Shown: positions 8,436-15,897 of the stretch, in pieces
Position numbering within the stretch: the stretch's first letter is position 1
Layout of the letters: every line of letters starts with the position of its first letter
Assembly (NCBI GenBank): GCA_965116465.1
Contig: OZ220687.1
Coordinates: 3,038,001-3,102,000 of the forward strand
Length of the DNA: 64,000 bases
From: VXNF01 sp965116465
GTDB taxonomy: Bacteria; Actinomycetota; Acidimicrobiia; Acidimicrobiales; CATQHL01
Direction: 5' to 3'
Notes under the pieces: generated by a model
What the model was told of the DNA's origin: nothing
Seen by the model: the letters and a program-made list of their open reading frames with translations, nothing else
The model's database searches: none
Program-made: the position numbers and the translations under genes

Positions 8436-10141
8436 GGCGCCGCCCTCTCGGCGGCACTCGGGCCGGCGGGGGCCGGGTCCGCGTCCCCGTGGCGACGGCT
8501 CTCGGCCTCGCGGGCCTCGGCGTCGGCCAGGACCTGCACGTAGCTCGTGTGGGTGGCCATCAACTCGGCGTGCGTGCCGGTGGCGACGACCCGGCCGCCC
8601 TCGGTGAACACCACCCGGTCGGCCAGGCTGATCGTCGACAGCCGGTGGGCGATCAGCAGTGTGGTGGCGCCGGCGCGCCGGCGCGCCAGCGCGGCCCCGA
8701 TGGCCGCCTCCACCCCCATGTCCACGGCGCTCAGCGCGTCGTCGAGGATCAGTACGCCGGGTTCCAGCAGCAGCGCCCGGGCGAGGGCGATCCGCTGGCG
8801 CTGACCTCCCGAGAGGGTGTAGCCGCGCTCGCCGACGATCGTGTCGTAGCCCTCCGGCAGGCTCGCCACGGTGTCGTGGATCTGAGCGATCTGCGCGGCG
8901 CTGATCACATCGGCGAGCGGGGCGTCGGGACGGCCGAAGGCGATGTTGTCCCGCAGGCTGACCGAGAACAGGAACGGCTCGTCGAAGGCGACCACCACGT
9001 TGCCGCGCAGCGATTCCAGGTCGAGGTCGCGCACGTCTTGGCCGGCGAGGCGCACGGTCCCGCCACCGGCGTCGTAGAAGCGGGCGGCGAGACGCGCCAC
9101 CGTCGACTTGCCGCAGCCGGTGGGTCCCACCAGCGCCACCGTCTCGCCCGGGGTGATCCGCATGCTGAAGCCGTCCAGCACCGGCACCGTCGAGCGACCC
9201 TCCCCCCGCCCGTAGGCGAAGGTCACGTCGTCGAATTCCAAGCGACCCTCGGCGCGCTCGAGCGCCCGCGCCCCGGGCGCCGAGGTGATCTCCGGCGGGG
9301 TGTCCAGCACCTGGTAGATCCGCTCCGCCGAGGCCGCCGCCCGCTGGCTCTGCATGACGATGAAGCCGAACATCCGGAACGGCAGCTGCAGCATGATGAT
9401 GTAGGCGCCGAAGGCGAACAGCGTGCCGATCGTGACCTGGCCGTCGATCGCCAGCCAGCCGCCGTACAGCAGCACCAGACCCATGGCGATGCGCGGCAGC
9501 GCCTCCAGCAGGGGGTTGTAGCGGGCCCGGATGTCCACGCTCGTGGCCGAGGCCCATTGCAGCCGCCGGGCGGCGCGGGAGAGCTTGGCGATCTCGGCCC
9601 GCTCGGCGGCGAAGGACTTCACGACCCGGGTGCCGTTGACGTTCTCGTCCACCACCGCCGCCACCTCGGCGCTGCGGCCCTGGATGATCCACGACAGCGG
9701 CAGGAACCGGTTCCGGAAACGGTTGCCGACCAGCGTGGCGACCGGCAGCGCCGCCAGCGCCACGAACGTGAGCGGCACGTGGATCCAGAGCATCAGGCCG
9801 AAGGCCAGGAAGAAGGTCAGCACCGCCATGCCCAGCATGGGGGCGAAGGCGAACAGGATCTGGATGGAGCGGATGTCGGTGTTGGCGCGGGAGATGATGT
9901 CGCCGGAGCTGCTGCGGTCGTAGAACGAGAAGGACAGCCGGCCGAGGTGGCGCTGCATGATCATCCGCAGTTCGCTGTCGATCCGCAGCGACAGCTTGAA
10001 GAGCAGGTAGCGGTAGGCGCCGCCGGTGAGCCCGCGGGCGACCGCCAGGATGCCCAGCAGGATGCAGAGGGTCCGCAGTCGGTCGCCGAAGCCGTCGCCG
10101 GCGGCGTCGATGGCCTCGCGGGCCACCGCCGGGACGGCCAC
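8432..10141 (-). CDS. ABC exporter subunit with degenerate ATPase site; true start probably further upstream
   Basis: From the only ordinary start (GTG at 10141) the product is 569 residues. Walker A is G-P-T-G-C-G-K-S (about 339) and the signature L-S-G-G-Q (about 441). Walker B is L-I-L-D-D, with Asp replacing the catalytic Glu, the expected degenerate partner of the 6462-8435 protein. Starting at 10141 would cut into the first membrane helix. The frame continues upstream to about 10291 and encodes a basic segment plus the rest of that helix (L-L-A-F-G-A-A-C-G-V-V-A-L), without ATG, GTG or TTG. A TAGCAT box sits 8 nt before an ATC at 10273, a candidate start giving 613 residues. Confidence 0.85.
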   Translation of the reverse strand: MAVPAVAREAIDAAGDGFGDRLRTLCILLGILAVARGLTGGAYRYLLFKLSLRIDSELRMIMQRHLGRLSFSFYDRSSSGDIISRANTDIRSIQILFAFAPMLGMAVLTFFLAFGLMLWIHVPLTFVALAALPVATLVGNRFRNRFLPLSWIIQGRSAEVAAVVDENVNGTRVVKSFAAERAEIAKLSRAARRLQWASATSVDIRARYNPLLEALPRIAMGLVLLYGGWLAIDGQVTIGTLFAFGAYIIMLQLPFRMFGFIVMQSQRAAASAERIYQVLDTPPEITSAPGARALERAEGRLEFDDVTFAYGRGEGRSTVPVLDGFSMRITPGETVALVGPTGCGKSTVARLAARFYDAGGGTVRLAGQDVRDLDLESLRGNVVVAFDEPFLFSVSLRDNIAFGRPDAPLADVISAAQIAQIHDTVASLPEGYDTIVGERGYTLSGGQRQRIALARALLLEPGVLILDDALSAVDMGVEAAIGAALARRRAGATTLLIAHRLSTISLADRVVFTEGGRVVATGTHAELMATHTSYVQVLADAEAREAESRRHGDADPAPAGPSAAERAAP

Positions 10142-10281
10142 CTGCGTGGCGAGGGCGACGACCCCGCAGGCGGCGCCGAACGCCAGCAGCGAACGGTGCG
10201 CGGCGACGATCGGCCACAGGCGCCGCAGCCAACCCTTGGTGGTGTCCGGGTCGATGTTGGCGGCGGCGGCGATGGCACCGG

Positions 10282-10287
10282 ATGCTA
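10282..10287 (-). promoter_or_regulatory. -10 box for the ABC exporter operon
   Basis: TAGCAT on the minus strand ends 8 nt before the ATC codon at 10273, the same spacing as the box before the GTG at 966. It faces away from the TAGACT at 10330, making this a compact divergent promoter region. Confidence 0.4.
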
Positions 10288-10329
10288 TCGCCGGCCCTCC
10301 GGCTCACCGGGCCGATGACACCCCGGCGA

Positions 10330-10335
10330 TAGACT
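10330..10335 (+). promoter_or_regulatory. -10 box for the CNNM pair
   Basis: TAGACT lies 5 nt before the GTG at 10341 with no ribosome binding site between, so the transcript is probably leaderless. Confidence 0.45.
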
Positions 10336-10340
10336 GCCCG

Positions 10341-11657
10341 GTGATCAGAGCCGCACTCGGACTTCTCGCGGTCGTCGCGCTGATCGGCGGCAACGCCTTC
10401 TTCGTGGCAGCCGAATTCGCGGCCGTCTCGGTGCCACGAGGCCCCCTGGAGGAGGCGGCGGGCAGCGGCCGGCGCGTCCGGCGCCGGAGGGCCCGGAGCC
10501 TGCTGAAGGTGACCGAGCGGCTCACCTTCCATCTTTCGGCCGCGCAGCTCGGGATCACCGTGATGTCCCTGCTGCTGGGTTGGGTGGCCGAACCGCTGAT
10601 CGCCGAGTTGCTGGTGGGAGCATTCGGCTCGGTGCTGAGCGAGTCCTCGGCCCACGCGGTGGCCGTGGCCGTGGCGCTGGCATTGGCGATGGTGGTCACC
10701 CTCGTTGCGGGCGAGCAGCTTCCGAAGATGCTGGCCATCTCGCGTCCGATGGCCACGGGGCTGATCTGCGCCAGACCGCTGCGGCTCTATGGCTATCTCA
10801 TGTGGCCGTTCGTCACGCTGTTCAACAGCACCGCCGACCGGGTCGTGCGCCTGGCGGGGCTCGAACCCGCCGACGAGCTCCGTTCGGTGCGGACCCTGCA
10901 GGAGCTCGAGTACATCATTCGGTCCTCGGGGAGCAGCGGCGAGCTGGATCCCGACGAAGTGACGCTGCTGACCCGCTCGATCCGGTTCGGAGAGAAGACC
11001 GCGGCCGACGCCTTGGTGCCGCGCGTGGAGGTCGTCACCGTCAGTGCCAGCGACACGATGGCCGACCTCGTGGAGGCGACGGTGGCCAGCGGTCATTCGC
11101 GTTTCCCCGTCGTTGACAGCGACCTCGACGATGTCCGGGGCGTGGTCCACGTGAAGGCGGTCCACGGCGTCCCGCCCGCCGAACGGTCTCGGGTCGCGGT
11201 CACAGAGTTCATGCGCGAGGTGTGGGCGGTGCCCGAGAGCGCCGATCTGGAGAGCCTGCTGGGCGAGATGAGCCGCCGCCGTCAGTCCCTGGCGGTCGTC
11301 GTGGACGAGCACGGCGGCACGGCGGGGATCATCACCGCCGAGGACATCACAGAGGAGATCGTCGGGGAGATCGACGACGAGCACGACCCGGTCGCCGAGT
11401 TGACCCCGGCGGCCCCGCCGGGCGAGTGGCTGCTGGCCGGTGACCTGCGCGCCGACGGTGTCGAGGAGGCCTGCGGGTTGCGTCTCCCCGACGGCCCGTA
11501 TGAGACCCTGGCCGGATTCGTTCTGTACCGGCTGGGCCGGATCCCAGCGGTCGGTGACTCGTTCTCGTGGGAGGGTCGACGCTTCGAAGTCGCCGAACTG
11601 GCGCGGCGGCGGATCGCGGCTGTGCGCATCGCCGAGGCCACAGGGGAGCAGGCGTGA
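10341..11657 (+). CDS. CNNM/CorC-type membrane protein with CBS and CorC_HlyC domains
   Basis: This 438-residue protein begins with a DUF21/CNNM transmembrane domain (about 1-190; G-G-N-A-F-F-V-A-A-E-F motif and G-E-Q-L-P-K). A CBS pair follows (about 205-335; V-P-R-V-E-V and V-V-D-E-H-G-G-T-A-G-I-I-T segments), then a C-terminal CorC_HlyC domain ending near 430. Members act in magnesium or other divalent-cation efflux. Older annotations call them hemolysins. The next gene is a paralogue overlapping by GTGA, an arrangement common in actinobacteria. The GTG start is fixed by the -10 box 5 nt upstream. Confidence 0.9.
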   Translation: MIRAALGLLAVVALIGGNAFFVAAEFAAVSVPRGPLEEAAGSGRRVRRRRARSLLKVTERLTFHLSAAQLGITVMSLLLGWVAEPLIAELLVGAFGSVLSESSAHAVAVAVALALAMVVTLVAGEQLPKMLAISRPMATGLICARPLRLYGYLMWPFVTLFNSTADRVVRLAGLEPADELRSVRTLQELEYIIRSSGSSGELDPDEVTLLTRSIRFGEKTAADALVPRVEVVTVSASDTMADLVEATVASGHSRFPVVDSDLDDVRGVVHVKAVHGVPPAERSRVAVTEFMREVWAVPESADLESLLGEMSRRRQSLAVVVDEHGGTAGIITAEDITEEIVGEIDDEHDPVAELTPAAPPGEWLLAGDLRADGVEEACGLRLPDGPYETLAGFVLYRLGRIPAVGDSFSWEGRRFEVAELARRRIAAVRIAEATGEQA

Positions 11658-12667
11658 CGGTTCTGGCGCTGCTGACCGCGGTCGTGCTGCTGGCGGGCAA
11701 CGCCTTCTTCACAGCCGTCGAGTTCGCGCTGGTGGCCGCGTCGCGCAGCCGCCTGGAGGTGCTGGCCGAATCCGGCAACCGGCGTGCCCGGATGGCGGTG
11801 CGGGCGATGGGCGATCTGGGCATGCAACTCGCCGGCGCTCAGCTCGGACTCACGATGACCGCCCTGGGCCTGGGCTACATCGTCGAACCGGCCGTGGCGC
11901 ACCTGCTGGACGGCGTCCTGGGCGTCTACGGGCACGGCGTCAGCGTCGCGGTTGCGATCGTCATCGTGGTCTTTGCCCACGTGATGATCGGCGAGATGAT
12001 CCCCAAGAACGCAGCGCTGTGCAATCCCGAGGCCCTGGCCATGTGGCTGGCGCCGGTGCACCGGTTGTTCGTGGGAGCGTTCCGGCCCGCCATCCGGGCA
12101 CTGGAGTGGCTGGTGGCGCTGCTGGTGCGGCTCTGCGGGGTGGAGTTGGTGGATCACTCCTCCAGCGCCCGCACGCCCGCCGGGCTGTCCGAACTGCTGG
12201 CCGAGTCGCGCACCGGCGGCCTGCTCAGCGAGTTCGAGCACACGCTGCTGGCCTCGGCGCTGGAACTGGGCGAGCGTCCGGTGGCTTCGATCATGGTGCC
12301 CCGGGAGCGGATCTGCGCCATCCCGCGGGGCGCCACCGTCGCCGAGGCGGAGGCCACCGTGGTGGCCAGTGGGCACTCGCGGCTGCTCCTGGGCGATCCC
12401 GACCGTCCCGACGGGTTCGTGCATGCCAAGGATCTGCTCACGGTGCCCCCGGACCGGTGGGCCCGGGCCCTCCCCGCCGGCTGCGTCCGGCGCGCGCTCA
12501 TGGTGCGCAGCGACCTGCCGCTGGAGGACCTGCTGCGACTGATGCGGCGGCACCGGGTTCACGTGGCCCTGGTCCGTGAGGGGACCGTTACGGTAGGTCT
12601 CGTGACCCTTGAGGACGTTCTGGAGTCGCTTGTGGGTGACATCAGGGATGAAAGCGACGTTCTCTAG
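11654..12667 (+). CDS. Second CNNM-type membrane protein, lacking the CorC_HlyC tail
   Basis: This 337-residue paralogue of the preceding gene has the same A-G-N-A-F-F-T-A-V-E-F opening, and its G-E-M-I-P-K replaces G-E-Q-L-P-K. It ends directly after the CBS pair (V-T-L-E-D-V-L-E-S-L), so the C-terminal domain is absent. The CBS region is less conserved than in the first gene; no V-V-D-E-H-G motif remains. The two proteins probably work together in the membrane. The TAG stop at 12665-12667 is part of a TAGGTT box in a tandem promoter repeat. Confidence 0.88.
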   Translation: MTVLALLTAVVLLAGNAFFTAVEFALVAASRSRLEVLAESGNRRARMAVRAMGDLGMQLAGAQLGLTMTALGLGYIVEPAVAHLLDGVLGVYGHGVSVAVAIVIVVFAHVMIGEMIPKNAALCNPEALAMWLAPVHRLFVGAFRPAIRALEWLVALLVRLCGVELVDHSSSARTPAGLSELLAESRTGGLLSEFEHTLLASALELGERPVASIMVPRERICAIPRGATVAEAEATVVASGHSRLLLGDPDRPDGFVHAKDLLTVPPDRWARALPAGCVRRALMVRSDLPLEDLLRLMRRHRVHVALVREGTVTVGLVTLEDVLESLVGDIRDESDVL

Positions 12668-12690
12668 GTTGAACGTCTCTAGGTTGAACG
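12661..12690 (+). promoter_or_regulatory. Tandem 15-bp repeat, each copy with a -10-like TAGGTT
   Basis: TCTCTAGGTTGAACG occurs twice head to tail (12661-12675, 12676-12690). The second TAGGTT (12680-12685) is 7 nt before the GTG of the M23 gene, matching the leaderless pattern. The first contains the stop codon of the upstream gene. The repeat looks like a duplicated promoter core. Confidence 0.5.
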
Positions 12691-12692
12691 TC

Positions 12693-14015
12693 GTGCGCCG
12701 CAAGGTGCTGCTGGCACTGCCGATCGTTCTGTTGCTGCTGATGAGTTCGACCTCCGATGCGCAGAACGAACTGGAGCAGGTTCGTGAGACCGTGTCGGTG
12801 CTCCAGGACGAGATCGACGGGTATCTCGACCAACTGATCGCCACCCAGGCGCGTGCCGACGCGGCCGGCGCCCGCTACTGGGAGGCCGATCTGGCCCTCT
12901 ACGAGCTGAACGTCGAGATCGTCGAGCTGTCCGAGACCATCGCCGGGATCGACGCCGAGGTGGCCGCGCTCCGCCAGCAGATGATCGAGGTCGCCGTGCA
13001 GCGCTACATCGATTCGACGACGCCCCCGTCGATCCTGGCCGGCGACGACATCAACCACCAGGCTGCCGTGGATGCCCTGGCCCGCTTCGTGCGCGAGGGT
13101 TCGCTCGACATCATCGACGACTACCGGAGGGCGAAGGACGACCTGGATCAGGCGCAGGCCCTGCTCGCCGAGCGCGCCCGGCATCAGCAGGAGCTGATCG
13201 GCCAGGCTGCCGCCGCCGCAGCCGAGGTGCAGGCGGAGTTGAACGCCATCGGTGACGTGTACCTGGAGATCGCACCGCGCCTCTACGAGCAGGACAGGCT
13301 GCTGGACGCGCTCGAGGAGGAGGAGCGTCGGCGGATCGAGGAGGAGTTGCGCCGCCGGCAGGCCGAGGAGGCGCGCCGCTTGGAGGCTGCCCGCGCCGCG
13401 GCCATCGCCGCCGACGAGGCCCTCCGCGCCAGGCAGGAGGCCGCCCGGATCGCCGGGGAGGAGGTCGCCCGGGCCGCTGCGGAGGCGGGTGCGGGCACGT
13501 CGCAGGGCGTGCCGGCCGAGCCGGGCACCGGCGCGCTGCCGCCCGTCAGGCCCGGCGAGCCGAGCGACGGATCGGCGGCGGCCGCTCCGGTGACAGAACT
13601 CCCGGTGCTGCAGGCGGCCAGCGGCTGGGTGTGCCCGCTGGCCGGGCCGTTCAGCCACTTCGACGATTTCGGCGATCCGCGGCACTACGGAGGCTGGCAC
13701 AAGGGCAACGACCTCATCGCGCCGACGGGAACCCCGGTCCTGGCGGTCGAGAGCGGGCGTGTCGAGCACCGCGCCAACCGCATCGGCGGGAACTCGGCGT
13801 ACCTCTTCGCGGACTCCGGCAACTACTACTACAACACCCATCTCTCGGCGTACGAGAACGTCGGCGCCGGCTGGGTGCCCGCCGGCGCCGTGATCGGCTA
13901 CGTGGGCGACACGGGCAACGCCAAGGGTCTGCCGCACCTGCACTTCGAGTACCACCTCGGCGGCCGGGGCAACCACATCAACCCGTACCCCATCGTGCAC
14001 GAGGCGTGCTTCTGA
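12693..14015 (+). CDS. Secreted coiled-coil M23 (LytM) peptidase
   Basis: This 440-residue protein starts with a signal peptide (M-R-R-K-V-L-L-A-L-P-I-V-L-L-L-L). A long coiled coil follows (about 25-270, Glu/Ala/Arg-rich, with a run of E-E-E-R-R-R-I-E-E-E), then a Pro/Gly-rich linker and a C-terminal M23 domain (about 315-440). The zinc ligands look intact: W-H-K-G-N-D supplies the H-x(3)-D pair and H-L-H-F the last His. The architecture resembles EnvC/NlpD-type division-linked murein hydrolases. GTG 12693 gives a clean signal peptide and lies 7 nt after a -10 box; the ATG at 12648 would put 15 polar residues in front. Confidence 0.88.
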   Translation: MRRKVLLALPIVLLLLMSSTSDAQNELEQVRETVSVLQDEIDGYLDQLIATQARADAAGARYWEADLALYELNVEIVELSETIAGIDAEVAALRQQMIEVAVQRYIDSTTPPSILAGDDINHQAAVDALARFVREGSLDIIDDYRRAKDDLDQAQALLAERARHQQELIGQAAAAAAEVQAELNAIGDVYLEIAPRLYEQDRLLDALEEEERRRIEEELRRRQAEEARRLEAARAAAIAADEALRARQEAARIAGEEVARAAAEAGAGTSQGVPAEPGTGALPPVRPGEPSDGSAAAAPVTELPVLQAASGWVCPLAGPFSHFDDFGDPRHYGGWHKGNDLIAPTGTPVLAVESGRVEHRANRIGGNSAYLFADSGNYYYNTHLSAYENVGAGWVPAGAVIGYVGDTGNAKGLPHLHFEYHLGGRGNHINPYPIVHEACF

Positions 14016-14072
14016 GCGGCGAGTGGAGGCCGGGGGCCGCGGATCTCGATCGCTGTTCCAACCCGCCCGGTC

Positions 14073-14104
14073 GTCATTCCGGCGCAGGCCGGAATCCAGG
14101 ATCT
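14073..14104. repeat. REP-like palindromic element between convergent genes
   Basis: ATTCCGGC (14076-14083) and GCCGGAAT (14088-14095) form a perfect 8-bp stem with a 4-nt loop, preceded by GTC and followed by CCAGGATCT. This matches the general layout of the dispersed GTCATTCC...GGAATCCAG repeats mobilised by REP-associated transposases. It lies between the ends of two converging genes and may also act as a bidirectional terminator. Only one copy is in the window. Confidence 0.6.
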
Positions 14105-14933
14105 AGGGGTCCAGGGTCTCCGCCATCAGGTCGACGAACGCCTGCCGGGCGCCGCTGGTGGCGGGTCCGGGACACGCCGGCAGCGCCACGCCGTCCACCG
14201 CCGAGATCGGATGCACGTTGCGCGTCGTGGAGGTCAGGAACGCCTCCTGCGCCTCGGCCAGGGCCGCCAGCGGCACGGTGTGCTCGGTGGCGCCGGTGAT
14301 CTCCAGCGCCAGGTCGCGGGTCACACCGGCCAGGCAGCCCGATGACAGCGGGGGTGTCAGCAGCCTGCCCTCCAGCACCAGGAAAACGTTGGTGCCCGTG
14401 CCCTCGCAGAGTTCCCCGCGGGTGTTGGCGAAGACCGCCTCGCCGGCCCCGGCGGCGTGGGCCCGTTGCAGCGCCAGCACGTTCTCGGCGTAGGAGGTGG
14501 TCTTGACCCCGGCGACTGCGCCCCGCTCGTTGCGGGGCCACGGCACGGTGATCACCGCCACGTGCGGCGACCAGGGCGGCGCCTCCTCGGCGGCCACGAC
14601 GACGGTGGCCGGCCCGCTCGGCCGGGCCGAGGAGAACCCGCCCGGACCGCTGGTGGCGGTGATCCGCAACCGCCCCTCGACGATCCCGGTGGCGGCGAGC
14701 ACGGCGCCGACGGCCTCGCGCAGCTCGCCGGTGCCGGGCAAGTCCAGTCCCAGGGCGGCCGCCGAGCGCGCCAGGCGCGCCAGATGGCGCCCCACCGCGA
14801 ACGCCTGCCCGGCGGTGATCCGGACGCTCTCGAAGACCCCGTCGCCCACCAGCAGGCCGTGATCTCGCACCGAGACGCACGCCGCAGACTCCGGAACGAT
14901 CGCACCGTTCAGCCAGGCGACCGGATCGTCCAC
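14103..14933 (-). CDS. Class IV PLP aminotransferase (aminodeoxychorismate lyase / branched-chain type)
   Basis: This 276-residue fold-type IV enzyme has its probable PLP lysine in G-V-K-T-T-S-Y-A, followed by E-N-V-L-A-L-Q-R-A. The phosphate-binding E-G-T-G-T-N-V-F lies further on. The N-terminal D-H-G-L-L-V-G-D-G-V-F-E-S-V is typical. Actinobacterial homologues are named 4-amino-4-deoxychorismate lyase (folate synthesis) or D-/branched-chain aminotransferase; sequence alone does not settle it and no pab or ilv gene is adjacent. GTG 14933 is chosen because TAGCCT ends 7 nt upstream. The stop codon touches the REP-like element. Confidence 0.82.
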   Translation of the reverse strand: MDDPVAWLNGAIVPESAACVSVRDHGLLVGDGVFESVRITAGQAFAVGRHLARLARSAAALGLDLPGTGELREAVGAVLAATGIVEGRLRITATSGPGGFSSARPSGPATVVVAAEEAPPWSPHVAVITVPWPRNERGAVAGVKTTSYAENVLALQRAHAAGAGEAVFANTRGELCEGTGTNVFLVLEGRLLTPPLSSGCLAGVTRDLALEITGATEHTVPLAALAEAQEAFLTSTTRNVHPISAVDGVALPACPGPATSGARQAFVDLMAETLDP

Positions 14934-14940
14934 GAGCCGC

Positions 14941-14946
14941 AGGCTA
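14941..14946 (-). promoter_or_regulatory. -10 box for the class IV aminotransferase
   Basis: TAGCCT on the minus strand ends 7 nt before the GTG at 14933. No ribosome binding site lies between, so leaderless transcription is likely. Confidence 0.45.
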
Positions 14947-15029
14947 GCCGTGGCGCACCGGATCCCGGGAACCGCTCGGTGGTGCCGCCGAGGGTCCGGG
15001 CGACGGGCGTTATCGTCCTGAGACGGCGG

Positions 15030-15035
15030 TAGTGT
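15030..15035 (+). promoter_or_regulatory. -10 box for the His-rich membrane-anchored protein
   Basis: TAGTGT lies 10 nt before the ATG at 15046, with no Shine-Dalgarno sequence in between. Confidence 0.4.
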
Positions 15036-15045
15036 GCCTTTCGCT

Positions 15046-15777
15046 ATGGCGCGAGATCCCCGGAGCCGTTCCTCCCTCGCCGATGCCGTCCGCAATATCG
15101 AGAGGGCGGCGCGCACCGGCGGCGGAGGCAGCAGGCTGAGCCGCATCGTGCGGCCGAGCTTCCCGGCGCTCGTCGTGCTGATCATCGCCGCGGGGACCGC
15201 GCTCGTGGCGTTCGCCTACACCACGCGCGACGTGCAGGCCCGTCCCGTGCAGAACGAGGACCATTGGCACTCGCCGTATGTCCTGTGGGACTGCGCCGCG
15301 GGCGAAGCAGGGGATTTCCTGCCGCAGTTCACGAGCACCGACGATGCGCTCGGCATCCACTCCCACGACGACGGCATCATCCACATCCATCCGTTCTTCG
15401 AAGCCGCTTCGGGCGAGAACGCCACGCTGGAGGACTTCATGACCGCCATGCGGGCGGAGATCAGCGACGACGCCATCACCCTCGACGACGGCAGGGTGCT
15501 CGCCGAGGACGTCACCTGCGACGGGGAGCCGGCGATCATCCAGGTGCACCGCTGGGAGTTCGCCAGCTCCGTCGACGAGGCGCCGGACGTCTTCACCGAG
15601 GACATGGAGGACATCCGTTTCCTGAACAACGGTGAGGCCTGGACCATCGGGCGCGCCCCCGAGGGTGCCGATATGCCGCCGCCCCCGAGCATCGCCTGGC
15701 TCGGGCAGATCGACGCGAACGCCCTGCGCGCCGGCGAGGAGTCCACCCCGCTGGTCACCGAGCCGCAGGACGAGTGA
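15046..15777 (+). CDS. Membrane-anchored extracytoplasmic protein with H-S-H-D-D-G-I-I-H-I-H-P motif
   Basis: The protein has 243 residues: a basic cytoplasmic N-terminus (1-45), one membrane helix (about 46-66, V-V-L-I-I-A-A-G-T-A-L-V-A-F-A) and an acidic outer domain. The outer domain starts with E-D-H-W-H. About 30 residues later it has five histidines within G-I-H-S-H-D-D-G-I-I-H-I-H-P-F, a plausible metal site. Similar His-rich outer domains occur in actinobacterial proteins of unknown role. I do not recognise a named family. GTG 15034 is an alternative start, but ATG 15046 fits the promoter spacing. Confidence 0.75.
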   Translation: MARDPRSRSSLADAVRNIERAARTGGGGSRLSRIVRPSFPALVVLIIAAGTALVAFAYTTRDVQARPVQNEDHWHSPYVLWDCAAGEAGDFLPQFTSTDDALGIHSHDDGIIHIHPFFEAASGENATLEDFMTAMRAEISDDAITLDDGRVLAEDVTCDGEPAIIQVHRWEFASSVDEAPDVFTEDMEDIRFLNNGEAWTIGRAPEGADMPPPPSIAWLGQIDANALRAGEESTPLVTEPQDE

Positions 15778-15856
15778 GCGGCCGGCGCCGCAGAAATCAA
15801 CCCGACGATGCCGGCGCAGCGCTGATCGCAAGCCGACGCCACCGGTGCCCACTCCC

Positions 15857-15897
15857 TGAGGCCCGCTCCATGAGGCCCGCTCGATGAGTCCCCGCTC
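15857..15897 (+). repeat. Short tandem repeat at the start of the nucleotidyltransferase gene
   Basis: Two near-identical 14-nt units (TGAGGCCCGCTC followed by CA or GA) are followed by a third, diverged unit (TGAGTCCCCGCTC). The ATG at 15884 lies at the join of units two and three. Copy two also contains an ATG, at 15870, in another frame. Confidence 0.4.

Noticed and set aside
6462..11384. A 1640-residue minus-strand protein
   Set aside because: Only 6462-8435 of this frame is the ABC subunit; the rest is an antisense shadow of high-GC genes with Arg/Gln/His-rich nonsense.
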